Origin: Bacteroides sp. | Lineage (GTDB): Bacteria > Bacteroidota > Bacteroidia > Bacteroidales > GCA-2748055 | Length of the DNA stretch: 43,068 nt | Assembly: GCA_011056635.1 (NCBI GenBank) | Contig: DSEO01000377.1 | Location: 1 to 43,068 of the forward strand | Direction: 5' to 3' | Shown here: piece after piece, positions 1 through 8,853 of the stretch | How the letters are laid out: the number at the start of each line of letters is the position of its first letter | Numbering within the stretch: the stretch's first letter is position 1 | The notes under the pieces: model-generated | Database searches by the model: none | What the model was told of the DNA's origin: nothing | The model's input: the letters and a program-made list of their open reading frames with translations, nothing else | Translations under genes and position numbers: made by a program

Positions 1-35
1 CCGATGCTGAACAATCCTGTATCCTATTGATCCCA

Positions 36-1921
36 TCAGCGCTGGCGCAGCAGCACCATCCGGCCGGTCATGATTGTACCCGGACCGGTCTCCAGACGAT
101 AGTAATAGACACCGGGGCTCATTGCCGCCCGGTTCCGTCCCTGCCATCCCATGCTGAGTGGTGAACACCCTCTTCCCTGAAACCCTCTTCGATGACGCGC
201 ACCAACCTTCCCTGCAGATCATGAATTCCGATCCTCACGTCAGTTTGCAGGCGGAGCACATATTCGATGAAGGTTTTCTCACTGAAAGGATTGGGATAGC
301 ATGCGGATAACAGCATATTGGGGGTCAGGTCTTTCTGGTGCACCGTCCCACCAGAGGAACCCGTCAGTATGATCCGGTCGTCATACACCCTTCTCTCATA
401 CGCAGCATAGGTACTGTCCTGCTCACTGAATTTCGGGAATACATACACCGGTTCGAGAACGGCCTGCCAGGTATCCCCATCCACCTGAAAAATATTCACC
501 TCCAGGTGACCGTAATGCTTGCCCCCATCCACCAGGATCCCATCCTGCCAGATTTCGGGAACATCCCTGTGAACGAGGAATCGCTGGAAAGGATTGTCGG
601 TCCCCTCGTACGGGCCCCTCAGTCCATCGCCTCCCATACCCACATCATAGAAATGAATGGTATGCTCTTTTCCCTCTCCGTCAGGATCCATCTCCAATCC
701 CGGCACTTCTGATCGTTCCCACATTTCATCATGCCCGGAAATGACGGCATCCACACCATATTTCATAAAAAGCGGCGTGAGCATCCGGACGGGGACACCC
801 GACTGGTAATCCTGATGGATATCCTCACCGGGCGGATATCCATGCGGACCGGATGAATAAGGGGCATGGTGAAAAAAAACGAAAGTGAAATAACTGTTTG
901 CCTGAGAGGCTGCCAGTCTTTCCTCGAGCCATCCGTACTGTATGGACCCTGGCCCGAAGTCAGGGGCATTCCCGCCCAGGGTATCGTTTTCCCCGAGCAG
1001 CCGGAAGTTGGTATCCCAGTCGGATCCGTTGGGACTGTTGTTGCACAGATCCAGTACGATACATGTAACGGGGCCGTATCTGAGACTGTAGTAGCGGTCT
1101 TGCTGTTCGGGGTTGGGCGAATGGTTCGGGGGAAACTCAAAATAGGTCAGGAATCTCTTTACAGCCCGCTCGGAGCCGGGTTGTGCATACCCGTCCATAT
1201 GGCCTTCATAATATTCATGGTTTCCGGGTGCTGCCATCAGAGGTACCCGGCCGGCCAGGCTCAGTAATCCCGACGGATTGGTGTTGTGGCGCCAGAATTC
1301 ATCCCAGTCCCGCTGTTCACCCCCGCTTTCAACCAGGTCCCCCGCGATAAACACGAGGTCGGGTTCCCTCGAACGAATCACCGCCAGGTTATTCCGGTAG
1401 CCGGTGGTCTGGTCCACCAGGTAATAGCGCACACTGTCCTTCAAAGGATCTGCCCAGGAAGCAAAGTTACCGGTGGATTCCGGCTCGGTTTCCGCATCCG
1501 CATAAGCAATAAAACGGATGGGAACATCCCCTTCGGGAGCCGTCCGGAAATCCGATCTGAACACCGTGGTACCCTGGGTAATGATATATTCATAGATGGT
1601 GCCTGGGTCGAGATTTTCGATCCGGATGCTGTGAAGGTAAGGAATGGACGGAGCGTCCCCTTCGAAATAAATGGTGTCTTCCCAATCGGAGTACCGTATC
1701 GCTTCCGCAGGGATGGGATCGGATGGCAGCGTGATCCTCAGGTGCGATCCCTCCTTCCAGTAGGTACAGGAACCGGGCACAGGGTGTTCTGAAAACCAGA
1801 GGACCGACATTGCATCCGGCGCCGGATGCTGGAGGTAAGGGAAGACACGAAAATCATCCTGTGCGATCAGGATCGCAGAAAACACCCAGGTAACAAGCTG
1901 GATATGAAAGATCCGAAGCAT
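36..1921 (-). pseudogene. Secreted purple-acid-phosphatase-like metallophosphoesterase with T9SS type A C-terminal sorting domain, frameshifted near the 3' end
   Basis: The ORF at 119-1921(-) has metallophosphoesterase motifs (FIAGDLVESGG, APGNHEYY, FFHHAPYSSGPH, ISGHDE), an N-terminal signal peptide, and a CTD start (LLSACYPNPFSEKTFIEYVLR...WDGRDGTGRQ). It then hits a stop. The adjacent frame continues AMSPGVYYYRLETGPGTIMTGRMVLLRQR* and ends at 36. Confidence 0.8.
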
Positions 1922-1925
1922 GCAA

Positions 1926-2654
1926 TCAGCCTTTTACCGAAATATCATGCAGCCGTCTACTGTCAAGAATCTGAATGGTATGTCCTTCCAGGTGAATGAT
2001 CGCGTCTCTCTCCAGCTCTTTCAGTATCCGGATGGCACTGTCCTTCGACATACTTGTATAATCGGCTATATCCTGGCGGCTGATTTCGGCACCGATGGTG
2101 CTTTGTCCATAGATCTCCTCGGAGAGATAGATCAAAGCATCAGCGATCCTGCCGTGCATCTGTTTCTGGCTCAATCCCACCATACGCTCCAGTGCCCTGC
2201 TGTAGTTGTAACTGCAAAGAATGATGAACCGATCGGAAAACTGACTGTTCAGTGCCAGGACCTTTTTGAAATTCTCTGCCTGAATAAAGCAAACCAGCGT
2301 TTCCCTGACAGCAACCATGCTGTACCTGTATTTTTCATTGAGATAGACTCCGGGACCTCCCACCAGCTTCCAGGGTCTGACAAAATCAAGTATCAGTCTT
2401 CGGTCAAGATGCCCTTCGATATAAATCTTTGCAAAACCTTCCACAATGGAAACATAATAAGTTGCCTGGGTGCCCTGTTTCAGGATGACCTCCCCTTCAT
2501 GGAAGCGCACCGAATAGCGGTCCTTATTGATCAGGCTCAGTTCATCCCTGTTCAGCGGATGGAACAGGGGTGATCTTTCATTACACTGATCACACCCTGC
2601 ACACAACTTCCGAACACTGGAATTTTGATTATTGAAATATGGCGTGAGCGTCAT
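1926..2654 (-). CDS. Crp/Fnr family transcriptional regulator with N-terminal C-x2-C-x2-C cluster and Cys122
   Basis: cNMP-binding fold (FHEGEVILKQGTQATYYVSIVEGFAKIYI) plus C-terminal HTH (EISRQDIADYTSMSKDSAIRILKELERDAII). Cysteines at residues 18, 21, 24 and 122. Confidence 0.9.
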   Translation of the reverse strand: MTLTPYFNNQNSSVRKLCAGCDQCNERSPLFHPLNRDELSLINKDRYSVRFHEGEVILKQGTQATYYVSIVEGFAKIYIEGHLDRRLILDFVRPWKLVGGPGVYLNEKYRYSMVAVRETLVCFIQAENFKKVLALNSQFSDRFIILCSYNYSRALERMVGLSQKQMHGRIADALIYLSEEIYGQSTIGAEISRQDIADYTSMSKDSAIRILKELERDAIIHLEGHTIQILDSRRLHDISVKG

Positions 2655-2876
2655 GATTGATTAACTTACACGATACAATCTCCAAAATGAACCTGATAAA
2701 TGCAAGGTAAAGAAAAAAAATAAAACTGATTTGAGTCAATGATTTTACTGACCTATCTCGTTAAAAAACATATTATATGTCGATTTAAATATTTTTCCTC
2801 CATCTGCAAGAACTTCTATATTTAGTCATTGCTATTTGATCCGATTTCGTCCGGTTACAATATTAAAATTTGAAAC

Positions 2877-3221
2877 ATGAGAAGGCTGCTGTTTTTTTCC
2901 ACATGTATACTGGTGCTGTGTATGTCCGGTTGCGAGAAATACATCATAGAAAAGCCGGATATCCCCACGGGGATAGAATTTTCCACAGACATCCAGCCCA
3001 TTTTTGATAACAGGTGTTTAAACTGCCACAGCGGGATGATTGATCCTGACCTGAGCCCCGGGGAATCCTATGATGCGCTGATCGATGGCGGGTACGTGGA
3101 TACGGACGATCCGGAATCCAGTGAATTGTATACCAAGTTGACGACTGGCCATGGAAAAACCACGATCGAGGAACAACTTCTCATCCTTCAGTGGATTACC
3201 GAAGGAGCACTGAATAATTGA
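2877..3221 (+). CDS. Small monoheme c-type cytochrome lipoprotein
   Basis: Lipobox-like VLCMSGC, then IQPIFDNRCLNCHSG (one CXXCH), 114 aa. Confidence 0.8.
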   Translation: MRRLLFFSTCILVLCMSGCEKYIIEKPDIPTGIEFSTDIQPIFDNRCLNCHSGMIDPDLSPGESYDALIDGGYVDTDDPESSELYTKLTTGHGKTTIEEQLLILQWITEGALNN

Positions 3222-3239
3222 CAACAAAAATCTATCATT

Positions 3240-4082
3240 ATGAAGAAAAATACTTTTTTGATCTGTCTGGTTTGCCTGTGCATTTTTCTGTTTTCAGGCA
3301 ATGTGTTTTCCCAGGATGAGGAAGATCTTCCCATACGGCCTCCTTTCGAAACCATCAGCCTGATCGACAACCAGACCACTGTGAGCCCTTTCAAGGGGAC
3401 ATTCAATTTCGAGATCCAGCACCGGTTCTCTCAAATCCGGGAACTGGCCGACCTGTTCGGCATCTACGGAACAGCAAACACCAGGCTTGCCCTGGCATAC
3501 GGTGTCACCGACAGGATCATGGTCGGGGTAGGTACCACACGGGATTACATGTTACAGGACCTGGAATGGAAGTACGCTATCATGACACAGACAAGGTCAG
3601 GGAAAATTCCGGTCTCGCTCTCTTATTACGGGAATGCGGTACTGGATGCCAGGGGTGATGAAAACTTCGGACCGGAAGAAGAATACAGGTTTATTCACAG
3701 GCTTTCCTACCTCAACCAGCTGATCGTTTCCAGGAATTTTGCTGGGAAATTCAGCTTCCAGGTTGCACCCACATTTGTGTACCACAACGCGGTGCCGGAA
3801 GGCTACAGGAATGCCAATGCCTCCATCTATTTTGGAGGACGGCTGATGGTACTTGGTTTTCACTCCATTGTTTTTGAATATGACCAGCCACTGCTGATGC
3901 CGGAAGAGGATGTCTATCCGAATATTGCAGCAGGGGTGGAGTTCGGGACCAGCACCCATGCATTCAGGATCTTTGTGTCCAATTACAATGCCATTATCAG
4001 GAACAGAAGTATCGCATTCAACGGGAACAATCCCTTTGACGGTGATTATCAGTTTGGTTTCAATATTTCAGTAAGGTTCTGA
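3240..4082 (+). CDS. DUF5777-like outer-membrane beta-barrel protein
   Basis: Signal peptide (..LFSGNVFSQ), alternating amphipathic strands, C-terminal aromatic (FNISVRF). Overall sequence resembles DUF5777 proteins often found beside cytochromes. Confidence 0.75.
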   Translation: MKKNTFLICLVCLCIFLFSGNVFSQDEEDLPIRPPFETISLIDNQTTVSPFKGTFNFEIQHRFSQIRELADLFGIYGTANTRLALAYGVTDRIMVGVGTTRDYMLQDLEWKYAIMTQTRSGKIPVSLSYYGNAVLDARGDENFGPEEEYRFIHRLSYLNQLIVSRNFAGKFSFQVAPTFVYHNAVPEGYRNANASIYFGGRLMVLGFHSIVFEYDQPLLMPEEDVYPNIAAGVEFGTSTHAFRIFVSNYNAIIRNRSIAFNGNNPFDGDYQFGFNISVRF

Positions 4083-4087
4083 CAACT

Positions 4088-5065
4088 ATGAAGAAAATCC
4101 CGATACCAATGATTGCAGGGATCCTGCTGGCTGCATGCATCATGACCTTTGCACAGATTCCGGAAGCAGATACCTCCCGGATTAAATCCTCCTACTATGA
4201 GGTGAATGACTTCGTGGAGGAGAATGAAAACTGCCTGAAATGTCATGGCGAGGTCAAGTATGCCCTTGAGGATACGCTGTTCGGGAGGGTACTCACGCAA
4301 TACATGTGTCCTGCGGATATTCTGGACCGGGATGCGTTTTATACGGGTGTCCACAGGGCGTTCTCCTGTACAGATTGCCATTCCTATGACTACGAGACTT
4401 TCCCGCATCCCCTGGAGGCCAGACTTGAAGAAATGTACACATGCCTGGATTGCCATGGTTATGATGAAAATTTCGCACATTACAACTTCGAAGTGATCCA
4501 GGAAGAATTTGAGGCGAGTATTCACAATATCGATGAATTCAGCTGCTGGAAATGTCATGATCCGCATTCCTACAGAGCTTTCATAAGGAACTCCCAGGAT
4601 ATTGAGGAAGCCGTTCGCTATGACAACAACATGTGCCTGAACTGTCATTCCAATTTCGACCGGTTCATGCTGCTGACGGACAGGGAAGAGATCAACCTGG
4701 TGGAAAGTCACGACTGGCTCCCCAACCAGGTATCGCATTTCAGCAGCGTACGCTGTATTGAATGCCATACTGAGATCAATGACACCATCCTCGTGGCACA
4801 CAAGATACTTCCCAGAGAAGAAGCTGTGAAGAAATGCACCGAATGTCATTCCAGGAATTCACGCCTCATGCAGACCCTCTATAAATTCGAAGTAAAAGAA
4901 GGACGAAAGGGGGGATTCGTGAACGGAGTGATCCTGAATGATGCCTATGTGATCGGGGCCAATCAGAACGATTTCCTGAACTGGATCAGCCTGCTTGTAT
5001 TCGGACTGACCCTGGTTGTGATCCTGTTTCATACTGTGCTGCGCATTAGAAACAACAAAAATTAA
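4088..5065 (+). CDS. Heptaheme c-type cytochrome with C-terminal membrane anchor
   Basis: Seven CXXCH motifs (CLKCH, CTDCH, CLDCH, CWKCH, CLNCH, CIECH, CTECH). Signal peptide and C-terminal TM helix (WISLLVFGLTLVVILFHTVL). Confidence 0.9.
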   Translation: MKKIPIPMIAGILLAACIMTFAQIPEADTSRIKSSYYEVNDFVEENENCLKCHGEVKYALEDTLFGRVLTQYMCPADILDRDAFYTGVHRAFSCTDCHSYDYETFPHPLEARLEEMYTCLDCHGYDENFAHYNFEVIQEEFEASIHNIDEFSCWKCHDPHSYRAFIRNSQDIEEAVRYDNNMCLNCHSNFDRFMLLTDREEINLVESHDWLPNQVSHFSSVRCIECHTEINDTILVAHKILPREEAVKKCTECHSRNSRLMQTLYKFEVKEGRKGGFVNGVILNDAYVIGANQNDFLNWISLLVFGLTLVVILFHTVLRIRNNKN

Positions 5066-5071
5066 GCTTTC

Positions 5072-5695
5072 ATGGCCACAAAAAAAATATATCTCTATCC
5101 CGTCTGGGTCCGCCTCTGGCATATGATCAATGCGCTGATGATCCTGCTGCTGATCCTGACCGGGATCTCCATGCGTTACTCCACTCCGGAAAATCCCTTG
5201 ATCAGGTTCGATATCGCGGTAGGGATCCACAATGTGGCGGCATTCATCGTCACCTTCAACTACGGGATCTTTGTGATCGGCAACATCCTCACCCGAAACG
5301 GCAGGTATTACAGAAAATGGAGAAAAAACCTGGCCACCAACCTGTGGAAACAATTTGTGTTCTATGCGGTGGGTATATTCCGGAAGGAGCCGCACCCGTT
5401 CCCAATAAATGAGGAACAGAAATTCAATCCCCTTCAGAAATTTTCCTATGTGATCGTGATGTACCTGTGCATGCCCTTGCTGATCCTGTCAGGGCTCGGA
5501 CTGATGTTCCCCGACCTGATTGCATATAAAGTTTTTAATATCAGCGGTCTCGTTTTTTATGACGTGGTCCACATTATCCTGGGTTTTGTGATCAGCCTGT
5601 TTGTGCTGATTCACATCTATACATGCACCCTGGGAGACAAGCCCGGAACATTGTTTAAGAGCATGATCAACGGGTATCATGAAGAACATGAGTAG
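5072..5695 (+). CDS. b561-family cytochrome b subunit (PhsC/HyaC/FdnI-like quinone-reactive membrane subunit)
   Basis: Multiple TM helices with conserved His (YPVWVRLWHMINALMILLLILTG, VGIHNVAAFIVTF, VVHIILGFVISLFVLIHIYTCTLG). Confidence 0.85.
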   Translation: MATKKIYLYPVWVRLWHMINALMILLLILTGISMRYSTPENPLIRFDIAVGIHNVAAFIVTFNYGIFVIGNILTRNGRYYRKWRKNLATNLWKQFVFYAVGIFRKEPHPFPINEEQKFNPLQKFSYVIVMYLCMPLLILSGLGLMFPDLIAYKVFNISGLVFYDVVHIILGFVISLFVLIHIYTCTLGDKPGTLFKSMINGYHEEHE

Positions 5696-5746
5696 ATATT
5701 CAAATTTTTGCACGATATTTGTAATATATATGAAAACCAAAATCAA

Positions 5747-6169
5747 ATGACTATGAAAACCGTGAAACTTTTTATTGCAGGCATTGGGATCCTTCTGATC
5801 GGAGGAATGCTTGTTTCAATGACGATCCTTCAACAAAAACAGCCAGAACCATGGGAAGTCCCGGCCAAGTATAAGAACATGGAAAATCCTGTGGCAGCTG
5901 ATGACCAGAGTCTCATGCTGGGTGAAAGGCTATATAAAAAGAACTGTGCATCCTGTCACGGGAAGGAAGGCCTCGGTGACGGGGTAAAGGCCCGGACACT
6001 GGAGACTTTCTCGGGTGATTTTTCAGGGGAAGCATACCAGGGTCAGACCGACGGGGAACATTTTTACAAGACAAAATTCGGCCGCGGAGAAATGCCCGCC
6101 TATGAAAACAAGATCCCGGATGAAGACATCTGGCACATGGTCAATTATATGAGGACATTTAAAAAATAA
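5747..6169 (+). CDS. Monoheme class I-type cytochrome c
   Basis: N-terminal TM/signal, LYKKNCASCHGKEGLGDG, distal MPAYENKIPDEDIWHMVNYMRTF. Start moved from 5708 to the in-frame ATG at 5747 (5753 also possible). Confidence 0.88.
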   Translation: MTMKTVKLFIAGIGILLIGGMLVSMTILQQKQPEPWEVPAKYKNMENPVAADDQSLMLGERLYKKNCASCHGKEGLGDGVKARTLETFSGDFSGEAYQGQTDGEHFYKTKFGRGEMPAYENKIPDEDIWHMVNYMRTFKK

Positions 6170-6187
6170 ATACAGGGCGCACAAAAA

Positions 6188-6222
6188 AAAAGCCGTCCGG
6201 GAGTTTCCGGACGGCTTTTTTT
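6188..6222. terminator. Bidirectional rho-independent terminator between convergent cytochrome and rhodanese operons
   Basis: AAGCCGTCCGG-gagtt-TCCGGACGGCTT flanked by an A-run on one side and a T-run on the other. Confidence 0.9.
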
Positions 6223-6268
6223 ATTGAATAAATATCAGGATCGCCTGTTTTTGCAGGTATCAGACATA

Positions 6269-7258
6269 TTATTGTACATATTCATAACCCATGATCTGCG
6301 ATGCACTCCATTTGGAGACAGTCATATCGTTATAGATCATTCCGTTGGTCCCGAACAGCAACGATTTGGCTTCATACCCGAGAACCCGCAGGTATGCGGC
6401 CAGGTTGGCACTGTTCTGACCGGTATAACAGTATACCACGATGGTTTTATCCGCCGGCAGGGTTTTCAGGTCGGTCGCCAGCTTGATGCTCTGTTTCGGT
6501 GTATACTGGACAGCACCCTCGATATGTCCGGGATCCAGGTACTCGGCCTCGGGCCAGTAATTGACAATGTAATAGTTATCCAGGTTTGCATACACCTCGG
6601 TACTGGAGATGCTTGCCTCCCCGAATCCATCAGCCAGCACTTCATCCACACGTACTTCCAGGATTTCCTGGCCGGTTTCCTTTCCGGTGGAGAGCAGGGG
6701 CAGCTCACCCGCCGGTCCCTTCTCGGTAACCGTGGAGACAAACTGGGTGGAATAGGTGCTCTTGGTGTTGTTGTTCCATCGGTCGGCAAAATCCGCATGC
6801 CATGAACACATGCCGAATTTCATGGAATAAACCTTGTCATATCCCATGAGTCTTAGCAGGCATGTGGCCCAGCCTGCAGTCTGACCGGTGTAGCATACGA
6901 TGGATACTTCATCATAACCGGAAAGATCCACCGATTCAATGTGATTGAGAACGTCTCCTGCCGCCACGTTCACGGCATTTTCAATATGACCGTCCGCAAA
7001 ATCAGTTGCAGACCGGATGTCCATGATATACACCTTATTCAGCGTATTCAGGGTCCTCACCTGTTCCGCGCTCCTGATGGCCGGCATATCGGTGTTCACA
7101 TAATCCCCGGCAGTGGAATTCATTGATTCCAGGTACTCCACGAGCACCTCCGCTTCAATGATCGGATCCTCCTTTTCGCAGGAGACTACAAAAAAGAAGA
7201 GCAAAAGGATGCCTGGCATCCAGATTTTCATTTTTGTCATTGTTTTCATTCGTTTCAT
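6269..7258 (-). CDS. Double rhodanese-like domain lipoprotein
   Basis: Lipobox FFFVVSCEKED. Two rhodanese active-site loops: VSIVCYTGQTAGWA and VVYCYTGQNSANLAAYLRVLGYEA. Confidence 0.88.
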   Translation of the reverse strand: MKRMKTMTKMKIWMPGILLLFFFVVSCEKEDPIIEAEVLVEYLESMNSTAGDYVNTDMPAIRSAEQVRTLNTLNKVYIMDIRSATDFADGHIENAVNVAAGDVLNHIESVDLSGYDEVSIVCYTGQTAGWATCLLRLMGYDKVYSMKFGMCSWHADFADRWNNNTKSTYSTQFVSTVTEKGPAGELPLLSTGKETGQEILEVRVDEVLADGFGEASISSTEVYANLDNYYIVNYWPEAEYLDPGHIEGAVQYTPKQSIKLATDLKTLPADKTIVVYCYTGQNSANLAAYLRVLGYEAKSLLFGTNGMIYNDMTVSKWSASQIMGYEYVQ

Positions 7259-7314
7259 ATTTATTGTTCAACTTCTTCTGCAAAGTCTTCTTGGATGCAC
7301 ACTGCCCGCAGGGA

Positions 7315-8673
7315 TCAATCGGTCCATGAAGCCGGAAGTTTACCGTCCACAGTGATCTGCCCGGTGGCGGTAATTTCCCATTCAAGCAGATCCGCCTGGA
7401 ACAGATACAGCTGCTTGTTGACCAGAGAATCCCCTTCCGTGCGGATGTGACAATTGGAAGAACAGGTTTCGCCTCCCTCTGTCCGGTCGGTCCATTTTAG
7501 CAGGTTATGGGGGGTTGTATAATTGTAGGTGGGCAATACATCAAAATCTGCATAGGTCTCCACCCCGTATTCCTTCCAGTTATCCGGGGCTGCCAGCGTG
7601 CGGCGCACCAGCACAAAATCGTACCCTGCCCGGAGGTCCGGGATGGGATTGGCTGCTATTTTGAAATCCATGTATGCTGGGATCCTGGCTCCCTCCCCGT
7701 GCACATGACAGCTGCCGCAGTTATTATAATCCTGTGAATGGCAAACATGGCAGTTGAAATCATCATAATGCACGGAGTGGTAATTGTTGGAGGTTGCAAG
7801 ATTCGAATGACAATCCTCACAGGCGGGAAGTTCGGCATATGCATAACGCCTTTCCACGGGGTTACCGTCACCGTGCAACTCCTGGCCGTCATGGCAGGTC
7901 AGACAATCGAAGCCCATACCGGTAAGATGCGCATCGGGCTCGGTCCCCGCCGCCACACCCAGGTAAGCATGTCCTCCCCTGGATACGTGGCAGGCCACGC
8001 AAACATTGAGCATATCGGGTGTTTTGGTAAAATTGTGCCCCTTTGCAAGACCGCCTCCGGCGATGGCGGGACGGACCACATGGCAGTTTCCGCAGGTACC
8101 GTGACAGTGTGCACAGTTGTTGTTATATCCCTGGATCTGGTGCGCGGGCAGCTGATCAAATTCAGTGGCACCAGCAAGGCCGCTGCGCATGGCCACTTTT
8201 CTTTTCTGGCCTGTCCCGTTATGGATGCTGGAGGAAAACAGGCCGGTGATCCCCTGGTGGCAGCCTGCGCATTTTTCCTCATAGGACATGGACGGATGTG
8301 AGATCCAGTCCCCCGAATGGGCGAGCGTTTTTTCGCCCGTTTTACCATCCCCGTTATGGCAGCCTGTGCATCCGATCCCGTAATGACCCGATGACCTGAA
8401 GGATTCATATCCCGAACCCCCCAGAAAAACCCGGTCATAGGGCTCATAGTGCGGTGCCTCTCCCCCGCACCCCCCCACTGGAGCATCTGTGTCAGGGGTA
8501 TGGACCTCCATCAGCCGCTCGTAGTCCGTATGGCATCCTTCGCATGACGCTGCTGAAATCTTCCTGCTGTCTTTGTCCGGGATGGTATAACTGGTACAGC
8601 CTGCCATGAGCCAGGCACAAACCAGACACACCCCCATAAAACCCGATCCGATTTTCATCCTTCTTGCCGCCAT
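7315..8673 (-). CDS. Multiheme c-type cytochrome lipoprotein (10 CXXCH + 1 CX3CH)
   Basis: Lipobox LMAGC. CEGCH, CTGCH, CAGCH, CAHCH, CGNCH, CVACH, CLTCH, CEDCH, CHVCH, CGSCH, plus C-terminal CSSNCH. Confidence 0.92.
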   Translation of the reverse strand: MAARRMKIGSGFMGVCLVCAWLMAGCTSYTIPDKDSRKISAASCEGCHTDYERLMEVHTPDTDAPVGGCGGEAPHYEPYDRVFLGGSGYESFRSSGHYGIGCTGCHNGDGKTGEKTLAHSGDWISHPSMSYEEKCAGCHQGITGLFSSSIHNGTGQKRKVAMRSGLAGATEFDQLPAHQIQGYNNNCAHCHGTCGNCHVVRPAIAGGGLAKGHNFTKTPDMLNVCVACHVSRGGHAYLGVAAGTEPDAHLTGMGFDCLTCHDGQELHGDGNPVERRYAYAELPACEDCHSNLATSNNYHSVHYDDFNCHVCHSQDYNNCGSCHVHGEGARIPAYMDFKIAANPIPDLRAGYDFVLVRRTLAAPDNWKEYGVETYADFDVLPTYNYTTPHNLLKWTDRTEGGETCSSNCHIRTEGDSLVNKQLYLFQADLLEWEITATGQITVDGKLPASWTD

Positions 8674-8792
8674 TTGTTATATGTTTCGGTTGTACAATGA
8701 TCCGATATAAAGTTTGCTCATTTGCCTGAAATGCCAAAGCATTCCAACCTGTTATGAAAACCAAAACCAATTGATCTGCGCCTGTGAAAGAA

Positions 8793-8806
8793 TTGATCTG
8801 GATCAT
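8793..8806. promoter_or_regulatory. FNR/Crp-type binding site
   Basis: TTGAT-CTGG-ATCAT matches 9/10 half-site positions of the FNR consensus TTGAT-N4-ATCAA. It lies between the divergent genes starting at 8673(-) and 8854(+). Confidence 0.6.
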
Positions 8807-8826
8807 TTTATTATATGATTCTTTTG

Positions 8827-8834
8827 TATATTTA
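8827..8834 (+). promoter_or_regulatory. Putative Bacteroidota -7 element (TATATTTA) for the second Crp/Fnr gene
   Basis: 7/8 match to TAnnTTTG, 19 bp upstream of the ATG and about 30 bp downstream of the FNR-box centre. Confidence 0.45.
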
Positions 8835-8853
8835 ACCGGCTAAAACGAGCTGC

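Noticed and set aside
338-1792. Several plus-strand ORFs (338-712, 866-1267, 1286-1792)
   Set aside because: Antisense to a clear metallophosphoesterase gene; sequences lack family features.
2836-2849. TTGAT-CCGA-TTTCG upstream of the monoheme lipoprotein as an FNR site
   Set aside because: Single half site only, and it lies downstream of the best -7 candidate (2817-2824).
7507-8301. Plus-strand ORFs opposite the multiheme cytochrome
   Set aside because: Antisense translations of a Cys/His-rich gene, no independent support.
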